From positions 15,045,248-15,109,247 of the forward strand of contig OX104134.1 of assembly GCA_944470555.2 (NCBI GenBank): 64,000 bases of DNA, given 5' to 3'. Shown here one piece after another: positions 12,013 through 24,073 of this stretch. Each line of letters begins with the position of its first letter. Positions within the stretch are counted from its first letter, which is position 1. This DNA comes from Heterobilharzia americana (Eukaryota > Platyhelminthes > Trematoda > Strigeidida > Schistosomatidae). The notes beneath the pieces were generated by a model. It was not told the DNA's origin, searched no databases, and was given only the letters and a program-made list of their open reading frames with translations. The translations under genes were made by a program, and so were the position numbers.

Positions 12013-12356
12013 AGCACTAGTTCAATTAAATTTTTTTTTAACCACTTCCTTTTTTGAAGCTGAGTGCTTACAATCCCCACTGTCCATTTCCATCTGACCA
12101 GAAAGTACGCACACACGTATCAGAAAATAAGCAGTAATGACATGAATAACTAAATGAGGGAATCAAACTCATGAATTTGACAGATTACACTTATTTTTTT
12201 ATTTTCAACCTTACAAAATTCACTGACACTTATTATTAGTACATTGTTAGCAGGATTGAGATGATTCAGATGATAAGCGAGAATGCAGATCCAAATACAA
12301 TGATAGGGGAACGTGTGTGTATGTAGGTATGTATGTATGTGAATAAAGGTCAAGTG
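12013..12356. other. Unassigned DNA with GT/GTAT microsatellite
   Basis: Contains a short GTGT/GTAT tract at about 12313-12341 just before the assembly gap. No gene is visible; the apparent open frames here run through the gap and are artefacts. Confidence 0.5.
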
Positions 12357-12889
12357 NNNNNNNNNNNNNNNNNNNNNNNNNNNNNNNNNNNNNNNNNNNN
12401 NNNNNNNNNNNNNNNNNNNNNNNNNNNNNNNNNNNNNNNNNNNNNNNNNNNNNNNNNNNNNNNNNNNNNNNNNNNNNNNNNNNNNNNNNNNNNNNNNNNN
12501 NNNNNNNNNNNNNNNNNNNNNNNNNNNNNNNNNNNNNNNNNNNNNNNNNNNNNNNNNNNNNNNNNNNNNNNNNNNNNNNNNNNNNNNNNNNNNNNNNNNN
12601 NNNNNNNNNNNNNNNNNNNNNNNNNNNNNNNNNNNNNNNNNNNNNNNNNNNNNNNNNNNNNNNNNNNNNNNNNNNNNNNNNNNNNNNNNNNNNNNNNNNN
12701 NNNNNNNNNNNNNNNNNNNNNNNNNNNNNNNNNNNNNNNNNNNNNNNNNNNNNNNNNNNNNNNNNNNNNNNNNNNNNNNNNNNNNNNNNNNNNNNNNNNN
12801 NNNNNNNNNNNNNNNNNNNNNNNNNNNNNNNNNNNNNNNNNNNNNNNNNNNNNNNNNNNNNNNNNNNNNNNNNNNNNNNNNNNNNNNNN
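12357..12889. other. Assembly gap (533 N)
   Basis: Run of N. The simple repeat on its left edge may have caused the break. Confidence 0.99.
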
Positions 12890-13064
12890 TTCCCAAGAAT
12901 TAAGTATTTATCAAGGTGGAAACTTGTAGGCACTCACAAGAGTATTCAGAATATATCACGTTATATTCTACGTGCATCGTCAATAGACACGACTAGTAAA
13001 CTTACTAGGAAATTCTGAAGAATCTTTGCATAATTCAGAGGTCTAGCAGTCCCACCCACTGTAG

Positions 13065-13305
13065 CAACGGGAAATTACAGGTATCGATAAACAACAGCTG
13101 ACACCCGTTGCACAAGTGGTGGCTGTCGTGCCCCGGTGGCCTAGTGGGCAAGGCCTAGGCGTTTGGAGTCATGGGTGCTGGGTTCGAGTCTCGGGGGGGG
13201 GGACAACATAACTTACTGGGGTGAAGGTAAGTCTGGCTGACAAGTCCCAAACAGAACAAAATATACTCCTTGGATTCAGCTGTTAGACACCAGTCAGTTA
13301 ACAAA
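13065..13305 (+). mobile_element. Family B hammerhead SINE
   Basis: Good pol III promoter: A box TGGCCTAGTGG at about 13137 and B box GGGTTCGAGTCTC at about 13182, followed by a run of nine G. The hammerhead at about 13230-13275 is decayed (CUGACAA for CUGANGA, and the GAAA box lost). Preceded by the conserved family block GACACCCGTTGCACAAGTGG, also present at 14958. Confidence 0.8.
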
Positions 13306-14734
13306 ATTGCTTGACTCGTTTTCACTGTCTGTTCATAAACAATATTTTCCTGTATGACCAGCATATCCTAAAATAAGTGATGTGCGAAAAAAGTACTACT
13401 CATTTTTGTATATACATACATTAATAATTTTCAGTAAGCAGTTTTTTTATGCTCACTTCGATATTCTCAAAAGATAACAGACTTCTGCTGAATCGGTCTA
13501 CAAACGGTGCGTAAATAATAATAATGTTCGAATAATATAGTGCGGTTGTTATACGGACAACCGATGTGACTGACGCTTAGTGAATTTCAGTCTCACTAGC
13601 AGCGAACAATTATTTGAAAACTCTGTGTGTATGTTTCACGTGATTGTCCACAAAAGCACGTTTCCATGCAGTTTAGACATCAGTTTTCTTGTTTTACGCA
13701 AATTATATGAGCATGTAATCCAAAAAATTAATTTCCGCTGAGCAACAGAATTAACAAGAAAAGTTAGATTTTCCAGAATTAAACAGATTTTAGCGTAAAT
13801 TAAGTTGGAAATCTATGCATAAATATATGTAAAAAGCGACATTAGATAAGGTTACATAAATTAAACAAAAAGTGCATTTTTTAAATAGAAAAATATGGTT
13901 CCATATCATCTTGAAATATGGAATGTTGCAGCGAGTAACATTTTGAAAGACTGAAATAAACCAATTAACTTGCACCTTAGAATGTATCCCACTTGGTAAG
14001 ATATCCCATACTCTGGACGTTTTTGCTCATATTTCTCATTCCTGAATGAAAACGATTTTTTATAATGAATTCACTGCATGTGTCCCCAAAAATATCAAGA
14101 CAAATATTATTTCAGATGCATACATACTATTACTATTGAAATATCTTTAAAGCAGTGTTCCTGCTGACGGCTATCTAATAAGTGCTGACAATTTTTCCGT
14201 CCTATTTCGTTAAGGTTCTACCTCTTGATTTGATTTTAACACATCTTCTGAACATTTTAATTGGACTCAGCTAGATTCAGCTGCCTATATCTAAACGACT
14301 GAAATAAATACAGTGCAACTCACCATTAAAATGTTTGTTGAAGCCAGTAAAGTTTGCAGTAAAATGGAGGCAGATGAGTGACGGAAATAGAAAAATTTAT
14401 TATAATTGAAAAGAATAGGAGATGAAGAATGAATAAATGACAATTTTTATTATGTTCAAGATTTTGAGGACGACAGTGACAGAGAGGTTTTGCAACCACT
14501 GATTCTAAATATACACCTACTTGTAAGGTATACACTAACAAAATGAGATCTCAAAGACTGATACTATGTCTTAGTTTGATAACCCTTACCTTATTTTCAT
14601 CCTAATTTATGCTTGCATTGCACTTTGCCATGTCTACAGTAAGGCAAAAATCTTGCATGCCTAATGTTCTATGAGTTCAAAGTCTCCTATTCAAATGCTT
14701 CTATACTGCCTGAATACTCACTATTTCGCTTTCT
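13306..14734. other. Unassigned AT-rich DNA
   Basis: Nothing recognisable. Minus-strand frames at 13790-13975 and 14326-14541 lack motifs. Confidence 0.4.
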
Positions 14735-14930
14735 AGGTGGCTAGTAACGGGATCCAGCAAGCGCTTTTCGTCCTAGTTGGGACTCGTCAGCCAGATCTCC
14801 CTGTACCCCAGTGAGTGATGTTCCCGCTGAGACTTGATCCCAGCGCCCTTCTCTACGAAGTAATGGGTATCTGGAAAGTATCAACTGATCCTTATACGAA
14901 CCCATCAGCGATTCATCCTGTATAGCAAGG
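14735..14930 (-). mobile_element. Family B SINE, inverted partner
   Basis: Minus-strand copy whose hammerhead keeps both core boxes (CUGACGA and GAAA) and stem II, but the cleavage triplet position reads UUG, which does not fit the NUH rule. It faces the plus-strand copy at 14931-15155. Confidence 0.7.
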
Positions 14931-15155
14931 GGAAATTACAGGTTTCAATGAAAAACAACTGACACCCGTTGCACAAGTGGTGGATATATTACCCGGTGGC
15001 CTAGTGAATAAGGCTTTAGCGTTTTGAGAGAAGGGTACTGGGTCCAAACCTCAGAGGGAAATACACCATTAACTGAGCTGCAGATATATCCAGCTGATGA
15101 GTCCCAAATAGAACGAAACGTGCATCATGGACTCTATTTCCAGCCAGTAGTGGAT
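14931..15155 (+). mobile_element. Family B hammerhead SINE with intact core boxes
   Basis: tRNA-like head with A box TGGCCTAGTGA and weak B box. The hammerhead at about 15089-15131 has a perfect CUGAUGA box, GAAA box and triplet AUC, but stem I has a G-A mismatch next to the cut and stem II has a C-A mismatch, so activity is doubtful. Confidence 0.75.
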
Positions 15156-15464
15156 AACAGAACAGTTCCTATTTTATTGACAGTTTTAGCTATTTATTCA
15201 TCAGATCAATCTTCGAAGTGTTTTCATCCGTTCATTTTAAATACTGAGTAAATTTCTGTTAATCTTTTGCCTTACAACTTCGAACACACCATAAAATCTT
15301 TGTTTCCTCATATTACGCTTAAGTAATCTTCAGTTATTGATGATTTAAATGTGCGCATGAACCGGTTTTTCTAGAACCAAGTAATAACTAATATGAAAAT
15401 CTGACGATTTAGCCTACAGAATGAAGTCTTTGCACAGAAAATTGACATCATTGAAATAGTAAAG
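15156..15464. other. Unassigned DNA
   Basis: No feature recognised. Confidence 0.4.
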
Positions 15465-16150
15465 ATGGGTAGTAGCTAGCAGTGGAATCCAGGATGAGCA
15501 TTTCGTCCTATTTGGGACTCGTTAGCTTGATGTGCCTGCCTCCCAATGAGTGATGTTCCTACCAGTATTCGGACTCGAGAACGATGGCTACAAACGCCAG
15601 AGCGTTGTCCACCAGATTACCGAGCCACGATAGTCACTTCTTGTGCGACGGGTATGGTTTTAGTCTTATTGTTTGTATCATACCGTCGTTGACTGGACCA
15701 AAGTGATTGGTCTCTATTAGCATATGGGCTTCTGCGAGGATGCCTCGATATACCTTTGTTCTAGTTATAATAAAGATGGATCGTGGCTAGCAGTGGAATC
15801 CAGGATGCGGACGGTATAATACAAGCAATAAGACTAAAACTATACCCGTCGCACAAGAAGTGACTATCGTGGCTAGGTAATCTGGTGGATAACGCTCTGG
15901 CGTTTGAAGCCATCGTTCTCGAGTCCGAATCCTGATGGGAACAACATCACTCACTGGGAGGTAGGCACATCCAGTTGACGAGTCCCAAATAGGACAAGAT
16001 GCGCATCTTGGATTCCACTGCTAGCCACGATCCATCTTTACTATAACTAGAAAACAGGTATATCAAGGCATCCGCATAGGAGCCCATATTCCAATAGGGA
16101 CCGATCAATTCGGTCCAATCAACGATGGGACAGTACAAGCAATAACAGCA
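15465..16150. mobile_element. Inverted pair of family B SINEs
   Basis: A minus-strand copy (about 15465-15775) is followed by a short second minus-strand start (15776-15812) and then a plus-strand copy (about 15813-16150). Both copies carry tRNA-like heads and hammerhead-like cassettes. The minus copy has CUAACGA with GAAA and triplet AUC; the plus copy has UUGACGA with GAAA lost. The block TCGGTCCAATCAACGATGGG and the ATATGGGCTYC block occur on both sides in opposite orientation, so the locus can fold into a long hairpin. Confidence 0.8.
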
Positions 16151-19100
16151 TCGAAATAGTTACTGAATTTTTTAGAAAGAACAAATAGAATAACAGTGGT
16201 AAAGACAGATTATGTGGGACTGTTTTCTGATTGTACATTGCAATCATAAAGAGCTCCATTTAACAACATGTACTTTATTTACAAGGAGAAGAGGCTTCTT
16301 ATTCAGTTAAGCTCTAATTTCCTGACAACCACAAAGACAATGCTCTTATCTGAAAGCATCTTTTTCCCGGTGCTAATTTTTGTCAAATTTCCAGTGTTCC
16401 CGAGACACGAAGTACATATCGTATAAAAATATTTTAGTTTAAATTGTGAGCGTTAGATATAAGCTAATTTCATATTACTGGTAATACTATATTTAAAACA
16501 GACATTGCACCATCTATTTGAACTAGTAAGCAGAGTTTTGTTGAATGAACTGTGTTTTATATGGAAGAGTGACGAATTAAACTGAAATAAAACACTGATT
16601 CATGTAACAGTTTGATATCGCACGAGTTACTTCATGCTAAAGCATTTATTTTGAAATCTTCTTATAGACAAATATCAAAGAAAAATCTTTTCCATCACCA
16701 AAAAAGGACAAACAATAAACTGATGCATATTTCTGTGCACCTCTGTTCATTGGTTCGCTGATGAATCAGTACAAAACTGCATTTCATACACTGGTACATA
16801 TGTTACAAAAGAAACTCATGTCACTTTATTAGCCGAATACATATACATATTTTCTCAAGAAAGAAAGTAAGCTACGTTTTCGTCATTATAACAAAGTAAA
16901 AAGTGACAAGAAAAAGAGGAAATTACTTAAGGAACAGTTTTTTACATCCAGTGAATAAATATTTCGTGAAAGCCTGAAGTTTTAAAGGAAAACTGAGTAA
17001 AACTTATTAAGAAAACATGACACTTTATTTTAAACTACACAATTGCGTTCATTTTATTCGTTGAAATAAAAGGAAAATGAACAAGTTGTAAATGTACCAT
17101 TGAAACCATTCACTTTGTTCCCTTCTTTCGAGTGTAAACAGGGGCAAAATAAGAAACGTATTCTACCCGATGTAACAAGTGGTACTCTTATATCCCTAAA
17201 GTAATGCACTACCAAACAATTTAAAGGTAACTTAGTTTTCTGAAGAATTAAGAATTAGTTCCTTAACCCGAGTTAAAAGTCTACGCAAGAAAAGGATTCA
17301 TCAGTTGTCACTGATAAAATTCCTCAAAAACGATAGATATGTTAGTGTCATCAAAGAACGAAACTCTGTGGTGTTTATATGATTTGATCAGTAGTTAAGA
17401 TAGATGAACAGTTTATTTTCAGACCTCACTAAAACTGTGCAATACTATATGTCAACATTGTTGGGAAAATCGTTGTTAGAGAGTTTTCAAAGGCGGTACA
17501 TATTTTAAAATTTGCACTAAAATCTTTAATTTCAGTAAGACAATAAAAGAAAAGTTTATTTTAGAACTTTAGTGAAATGGTAATTCCTAATAAGAAAATA
17601 CAAAAGTATGCAGGTGCACCTAAGTCAGTCATGTACACGAATTTTCGAAAACTTACAGGGACTTGGGTGCAACTATTTTAGATGTTAACTTGTTGAAAGG
17701 TTGTTAGTGGACACAATGATAACAGAATGTAATCAAACGTACATACCTGAATGACCATTTCTCACTTTGGCTATAGCTTTCATCTCAGTTAGTTATAACA
17801 GCAACGACTATGATTTTGAATGTTTAATATTTCTGATTACAAGGATAATTGGGGGAATACCTCTGTGGATCATATCACTCTGTGAATAATCTTGGCGTAC
17901 ATTTGGGCTATTCCATGACCAAAGCCGTAAAGCAATAATTTTGTTAACATACATTCACTCAATAGTGTTAGAGTTTTTGTCAAATATTTTATACCTCAAG
18001 GAAAGCTTTTGAGAAACATTGAAATTCAGTCAAAACTTATGGATCTGCAAAAGATGAAATCAGACCGTTTTTAAACAAAAATTCAAGCATTAACGTTTAT
18101 TAATGAGAACCTACGATAAATACAGCTAGAAGTGATCTAGGCAAACCTCTGTAGCAACACTGCAACATCACTTAGGTCTAAATATGTCCACTTCCTCGGT
18201 ATTTTGAAAAATTATCAATGTTTGTATAATATTTTAGTAGAATTTTCGATGGAGATTTGCATAAACTTCAAACAGGTATAATGAAAAATGAAGTTAAAAG
18301 GTTTACGGAGGTTACCGAATGTTCCAAAGTCATTGTATACATCTATTATTATATATCCAATCAATTTTCCAAAGTTCTTAGGAAACTTTATGATCCAGGA
18401 GATCAAAATAAATGGGTATGACGGCAGATTTTTGCTGACGATATTAGGCAGTGGATGCAGTAAAAAGTGGACTGGAAGAAGCTGGATGACATCGGCAAGT
18501 GAAACGCGACTAAGACGCTGAACAGCAAGGTGCTGATTGCAAAGCTTGATGGTAATGCATGCTATTAAGTATGGGGATGTGTATGAGTACTACTGAAGAT
18601 CCTAGAATGAGGACCAATGCTGTCTTGTTTCAACCGTTGTCTAGATCATTTCAATGCATGATATTTGTCTTGAAACTATCAGTTCCCTACGAAGTTTCTG
18701 AGTGGATCATGTATTTAAAAGGTTAACTAATGCATAGTAGACATTGTGAGATCTTGCACCTCGTAAGGATATTGTAAACTAGTTGCAATTACAATGCATT
18801 GTTTCATTTTTTCCTTACGAACCAACGAAATATATCAGTGAAGAACATGAAGAGTCTTAGATGTATGGTTTTAGAAAGAAAACCGTGTTAACAACACCAC
18901 AGTTAGGCAGTTGATAAAACACTGAGGTGTGACATATGCTAAACTGAACCGTGTACTTTGTATATAATTTGAAAACTAGTTGTCCGAATTTCACTTTTTC
19001 ATTTCAGTTCTGCTCAGTCTTTCGAGTTTGTTCACATGGCTATGTCAAAAAGAATAATCGTCTGAAATTTTGTTTTTAAAAAATTAAAATCTGCTTCGAT

Positions 19101-20530
19101 AATTTCAACAACAAGAAAGCACTTGAAAGGCTTTCTTTTCTACTAGTTTTTGTTTTTTACATGAGTTGGTTTTGTGGTTGTTAGGGTTATCATTACTTTT
19201 TCATATCCTTTACAAGTTAAATTTTCATGTTAGCATACGCTTCTCTACCCTTAGTGCTCTGGTAACATTTATTTTTCAGGCAAGAAGGAGAGATTACAAA
19301 AGACATAAACAACTTTTAACAATTCCTTATCAGACATGTTATGTGATCTGAATGTTGGAATTAGGGAATACGGTTAGTCAATTAGTAAACAAGCAGAAGC
19401 ACTCACAGATGCAAGCAAAAACATGTGAACAAATAGACTGATGATCAAGATATGCCTAAATATCGTATGCACAAGAAGAGATAGCTAGAGAAGGTAGTAA
19501 TGGAGAGAAAGAAAAGTTTCATGCCTCATAATTCTTTTCAGAGACAGGAACGAGAACTTGAATCATTTCCCACTAAGTTCACTCCTCCTCCTTCTCCTTC
19601 TCCTCCTGCTGTAATACCTACAACCACTCTACATGTCTAGAGTTGTTCAACATTGCGAACGGATGAAGAATGATAAAAAAAAACAAAAGAAACTGAAGAG
19701 AAGGGGAGAGGCAAACAATAATTTTACTGTGTTGTTGTCATTTGTGCACATACATCAAATAAGTATACATCACTTTATACAAAGATATGGATTACTAACG
19801 TCGAGTATTTTACTAGAAAGGAGTGTATGTGCGTAGACAAGACCATCACCAATACATGTCTATTCAACATAACCATATGAGATGATGTTTACTATTTTTA
19901 TTCAATACACGTCCTATGAATCAGATTGCGATCAAAATCATCAAGTTGATCGGCTAATCTAAACGCTTATTACTTTCACAACTGTTCATCCTCAAGCTAT
20001 TGCCATCAATATCATAATCATCACTACCATTATAGTTTGTACACGTCAAGCCGCAGGTACTTTTCTTTAACTTCAACAAAAAATTTTTCGTACCTATTCA
20101 ACATGAGCGAAACATAGGCTACAGGGAAGGTGAAGCGAATGAAGATGGGAAGCACCAGAGGATACTGTTCACCAACAATTTTTGAATGCCTTAAAAGAAT
20201 ATGTTGTTTGACTTTTGAAGACAACACTTGAAATAAAAACGGAGACATATAAAAATTATCATTACGACTTGTGATTTCACTATTTAGCCATTGTGTCATT
20301 TTTTCAGTGATTCTTCTAGTTTATTTCAAAACACTGTAATACATTGGAAACTGAAGAAGTAGTAAATTTATACGTGTGAACCTTGAGGCACTACAAAAGA
20401 TATAATTTTAAAAGGAAATTTTTCAAATAGTTCAAGTAAGTTACTCTTATTTGGTTGAACAAGATATTCATATTTGTTAAGATCATTAGTTTACTCATTA
20501 ATTATAATTTTAACTGCAGTAATACTATAT
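16151..20530. other. Long AT-rich stretch, no supported gene
   Basis: No repeat family recognised. Two weak exon-like spots follow good polypyrimidine acceptors: after TTTATTTTCAG at about 17419 and after TTTATTTTTCAG at about 19279 (an open frame ending in a stop at 19351). Neither has a supporting donor or homology, so they are not called. A (CTC/CTT)n patch lies near 19584-19612. Confidence 0.4.
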
Positions 20531-20990
20531 GAAAATGGTGGATAGTGGCTAGCAGTCGAATCCAGGATGCGCATCTCGTCCTATTTGGGACTCGTCAGTT
20601 GGCTGTAGCTGCCTCCCTGTAAGTGATGTTGTTCTCATCGGGATTCAAACTCGGGCCGACCACTCTAAACGCCAGAGCATCCCCCACTACACCACCGAGC
20701 CACGGTAGTCACTTCCTGTGCGATGGATATTGTTCTAGCGTTATTGCTTGTATTATCTCATCGTTGATTGGACCGAATTGGTCGGTCTATATTGGCATAT
20801 GGGCTCCTACATCCTAAATAGGACAAAATGCGCACTCTACATTCCACCACTAGCCACCATCTATCATAACTATCTAATTAATACACAGGCAATATCGAGG
20901 CATGCACGCAGGAGCCCATATGCCAATAAAGACTGATCGATTTGGTCCAATTAACGATTGTACAATATAAGCAGTAACACTAATGAAATA
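20531..20990. mobile_element. Inverted pair of family B SINEs
   Basis: Minus-strand copy (about 20531-20815) with tRNA-like head and hammerhead: CUGACGA intact, GAAA changed to GAGA, triplet AUC. It joins abruptly at about 20816 to the second half of a plus-strand cassette (TAAATAGGACAAAATGCGCA) and the family 3' blocks. The plus partner lacks the first half of the ribozyme. Confidence 0.8.
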
Positions 20991-21035
20991 ATATTAGTTT
21001 ATATATACAAAGAATACAAATCTTACAACCATTTT

Positions 21036-21200
21036 AACAATTGTAGTCTAGTGGAAAACGTTTTGGCATTTTGAAGCTATCGGTCCCGGTTCCGAGTCTC
21101 AGTGGGGACAACGTTACTCATTGGGATGCAGTTCTATCCAACTGACAAGACTCGAATAGGGTGAGATGCTTGTCCTGAACTCCACTGCTAGTTATCAAGA
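21036..21200 (+). mobile_element. Family B hammerhead SINE, decayed
   Basis: A-box region AGTCTAGTGGAAAACG, B-box region GGTTCCGAGTCTC, then a hammerhead with CUGACAA (one core G lost), GAGA in place of GAAA and the triplet GUC retained. Confidence 0.75.
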
Positions 21201-21532
21201 TGAATAAAACTTTACAACTATTCACAAGAGTAAATAATGCAGAATATCCTTTCAGACGTTTCGTGACTGTATTTACTGTCTGTATGTGAACTATGTGAGG
21301 GCTCAGAAAATCTGTAAGTGATCCATTCTTTCGAATTGTAGTTATTGGTGGTATCTGCTGAACATTTGTTGTCTAGAGTTCCTATATCTTCAAAAGTTTA
21401 CCTTATTTGTTTACTTACGACTCTTGTGCATCTAAGTTTGATATGTCTACAAATAACCGTTTACTGAATGAAATGATTTTATGTTATTAATTTGTGATGG
21501 CACATAATTCTTACTTTTTCGATTGTGCATAG
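21201..21532. other. Unassigned DNA
   Basis: No feature recognised; ends at the candidate splice acceptor TGTGCATAG at 21524-21532. Confidence 0.4.
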
Positions 21533-21663
21533 GCGCAAAAAGTGATAAGAAAACTGAAATCGAACTTCATGATTTCCCCAGGCATTGTGCAGACCGTTAT
21601 TACAACTTTCCGAAAGACGTTGCGATTGTTAACTCATTTAGATTCAAACCATTAAATATCGAG
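21533..21663 (+). CDS. Candidate internal exon, unknown protein
   Basis: A 131-base segment lies between a plausible acceptor (ACTTTTTCGATTGTGCATAG) and a donor (GAG followed by GTAATTTTT). After two bases it reads open for 43 codons to a complete codon at the 3' edge. The predicted peptide is charged and mixed in composition (DKKTEIELHDFPRHCADRYY, then NFPKDVAIVNSFRFKPLNIE), more protein-like than most frames in the window. I do not recognise the family and see no neighbouring exon on the same strand. Internal exon of a long-intron gene is the inference; chance remains possible. Confidence 0.35.
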
Positions 21664-22818
21664 GTAATTTTTCGGGACGAAAAGCTGAACTGACCTGTCT
21701 GATATAGGATTCTAAAGTTGAGAACAATATATATAGCATGCAAGACACGCATATCAGAAATATAAATAATTATGCATTCTTATTTCAAAAAAACATAACT
21801 GTTCTTTCTATCCACTTGCAAACTGTTTAGGAATGGGAACCACTTATTTGTATTCAAAAAGCTGATACATTGTTTGTGTAATTCATTTCATGGACGAATG
21901 TGTAAATATTTGGCTATTTTGTGAGAAAATTCTACACCCTGTACATTATAATAGAAAATTCATTGTAACCTGTGTCGAGCACACTTTCTTCATATTGTTA
22001 CATGGACGAATTCATGACATTGATAATCTAAATTGGTGACAGTAATGCAGATAAGCTCGCTAGACTATTCATGTCAAGTGATATAATAGTGTAATGTCAT
22101 GAATTGCGTTTAAAATACTTCAAGGCAATCTGTGAAAAGTCATTGACCTATGTCTCAATTTGTAAAGACCTCATATTTGAATAACTCTGTATCATGGTAG
22201 GAAAAGGATTTATTCCATCGCTGCCTAATTCACCTATTTCTTGAAATCTTTTGTGGATAACTTTCTGAGTCTCGGTTATTACGATGGATGTCCTTTATTT
22301 GAGACATCGTCTCTTACAATTATCCGAATTTCATACTACTCAATGACAAAACAGATGAACTGTGGCTTTTCTATGGTGTAAGTTACTGCTTACAACTAAA
22401 TCATTTCATCCTTCGAAAATAGTAACCAGCGGAAAAGTGGATTGTTCTCTGGAGTCAAGAGACATAGATTTTAATATGCCAAAAAATTTAAAGTACTTTG
22501 TAAGGAAAAAATCTTGGGCTGTGAATTCAGAATTTTTGACTGAAATTTAATATACCGTAATAATACAAACTAACCTATAGAATCTGTAAAATCAAGAGTA
22601 GCAACAACTTTCAAATTTTTAAAGCTGTTATGAAAAAATCTTCTTACTGTTTTAATTTTTACCATATACTAAACACACTTTGATGAACGTACAAAACTTT
22701 TCTCTCAATAATGATATCGGTCACCAGGTCAACGGATTTGTGCATGGAATGAATAAGAATGAAGTTCACTGATAAAATTAATTTAAACAACCTACAATTA
22801 GTTAGTCTAGCGTTTAAT
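21664..22818. other. Unassigned AT-rich DNA
   Basis: No repeat recognised. A possible micro-exon with the donor GTAAGT at about 22378 has too little context to call. Confidence 0.4.
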
Positions 22819-22938
22819 TTATGAAAGAAAAATATCAAGAAGCTCTTGGCTCAGTTCTTGTCGTTCTTGGTGCTCATCAACAAGAAGTTTCAGTAGCCTC
22901 CAACAAGACGCTATTCCCTTTTGAAAGTCAGCAGCCAT
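22819..22938 (-). CDS. Candidate terminal exon or short frame, helical protein
   Basis: A minus-strand frame of 39 codons from ATG at 22938 to TAA at 22819. An AG directly before the ATG could be a splice acceptor, so it may be a last exon. The peptide is strongly helical and amphipathic (SCWRLLKLLVDEHQERQELS), unlike random AT-rich translation. The W..LL....EH pattern faintly recalls F-BAR helices, which is a guess. The plus strand over the same bases is also open from 22821 to a possible donor at 22946, so strand assignment is uncertain. Confidence 0.28.
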   Translation of the reverse strand: MAADFQKGIASCWRLLKLLVDEHQERQELSQELLDIFLS

Positions 22939-23131
22939 CTCACAAGGTGAAATTCAAAGATTTATGATTCACTTATTTAGGATATGATTAAGTCTTTGAA
23001 TTTGATTGACTGTGTGAATCTATCAGTAGATGGTAACCTACGTTACCATAATTTCGGCAGGTATAATCAAAGTCTATACGTTAGACTTACGATATGATTA
23101 CTGAGGTTACTAATTCAGTTCTTAAGTTCAG

Positions 23132-24073
23132 GAAAATGCAGACCAATGTACAGAGCTACCTGACTACTAACTTCAACATCTAATAAAAGAAATTTATCTG
23201 ATTTTGCTTGTATTATCCCATCAATAATTGAACGGAATTTGATCAGTCTCCATTGGGATATGGGCTCCTGTACGGATGTCTCGATATTGTCTTTGTCTCA
23301 GTTTTGATAGTGATGACAGATAGTGGCTAACAGTGGACTCTAGAATGTGCGTTTTGTCCTATTTGGGACTGGTCAGTTGTCTGTAGTTGCCTCCCAGTGA
23401 GGGATGTCGTTCCTACAAAGACTCGAACTTCAGACCGATTGCTTCAAACGCTAGAGCGCTGTCCACTAGATCACAGAGTCACGACGGTCACCTCTTGTGC
23501 GATGAGTATGGTTTATATGATGTTACTTGCATTATCCCGTCGTTGAATGGACCTAACTGATGCGGCTCTTTTAGCATAAAGGCTCCTATGCCGATATCTC
23601 AACATTGTCTGTATTTCCAACCTTGACATAAATGAAAAGTAGTAGCTAGCAGTTCCATCACCGATAGGATAATGTAAATAACATCATATAAACCATACTC
23701 ATCGCACAAGAGGTGACCGTCGTGACTCTGTGATCTAGTGGACAGCGCTCTAGCGTTTGAAGCAATCGGTCTGAAGTTCGAGTCTTTGTAGGAACGACAT
23801 CCCTCACTGGGAGGCAACTACAGACAACTGACCAGTCCCAAATAGGACAAAACGCACATTCTAGAGTCCACTGTTAGCCACTATCTGTCATCACTATCAA
23901 AACTGAGACAAAGACAATATCGAGACATCCGTACAGGAGCCCATATCCCAATGGAGACTGATCAAATTCCGTTCAATTATTGATGGGATAATACAAGCAA
24001 AATCAGATAAATTTCTTTTATTAGATGTTGAAGTTAGTAGTCAGGTAGCTCTGTACATTGGTCTGCATTTTCT
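23132..24073. repeat. 940-bp near-perfect palindrome containing family B SINEs
   Basis: Left arm 23132-23537 and right arm 23666-24073 are reverse complements with only a few differences and a two-base length change, around a 128-base spacer. Each arm holds a tRNA-like head, a decayed hammerhead (CUGACCA, AAAA, AUU), the family 3' block and about 85 bases of flank outside the SINE (23132-23215 and 23990-24073) with no repeat signature elsewhere in the window. The shared flank means the inversion is not simply two SINE insertions: it is an inverted duplication, or an assembly fold-back. Confidence 0.9.

Noticed and set aside
12150..12933. Three long open frames spanning the N run on both strands
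   Set aside because: They consist almost entirely of undetermined residues across the assembly gap; artefacts.
18415..18560. GC-richer patch with an open frame (near 18288-18521) resembling a retroelement scrap
   Set aside because: Could not be matched to any motif of RT, integrase or endonuclease; may be a decayed repeat but not assignable.
19166..19351. 61-codon frame with a splice acceptor inside
   Set aside because: The exon part would be about 24 codons with no conserved motif; too little to call.
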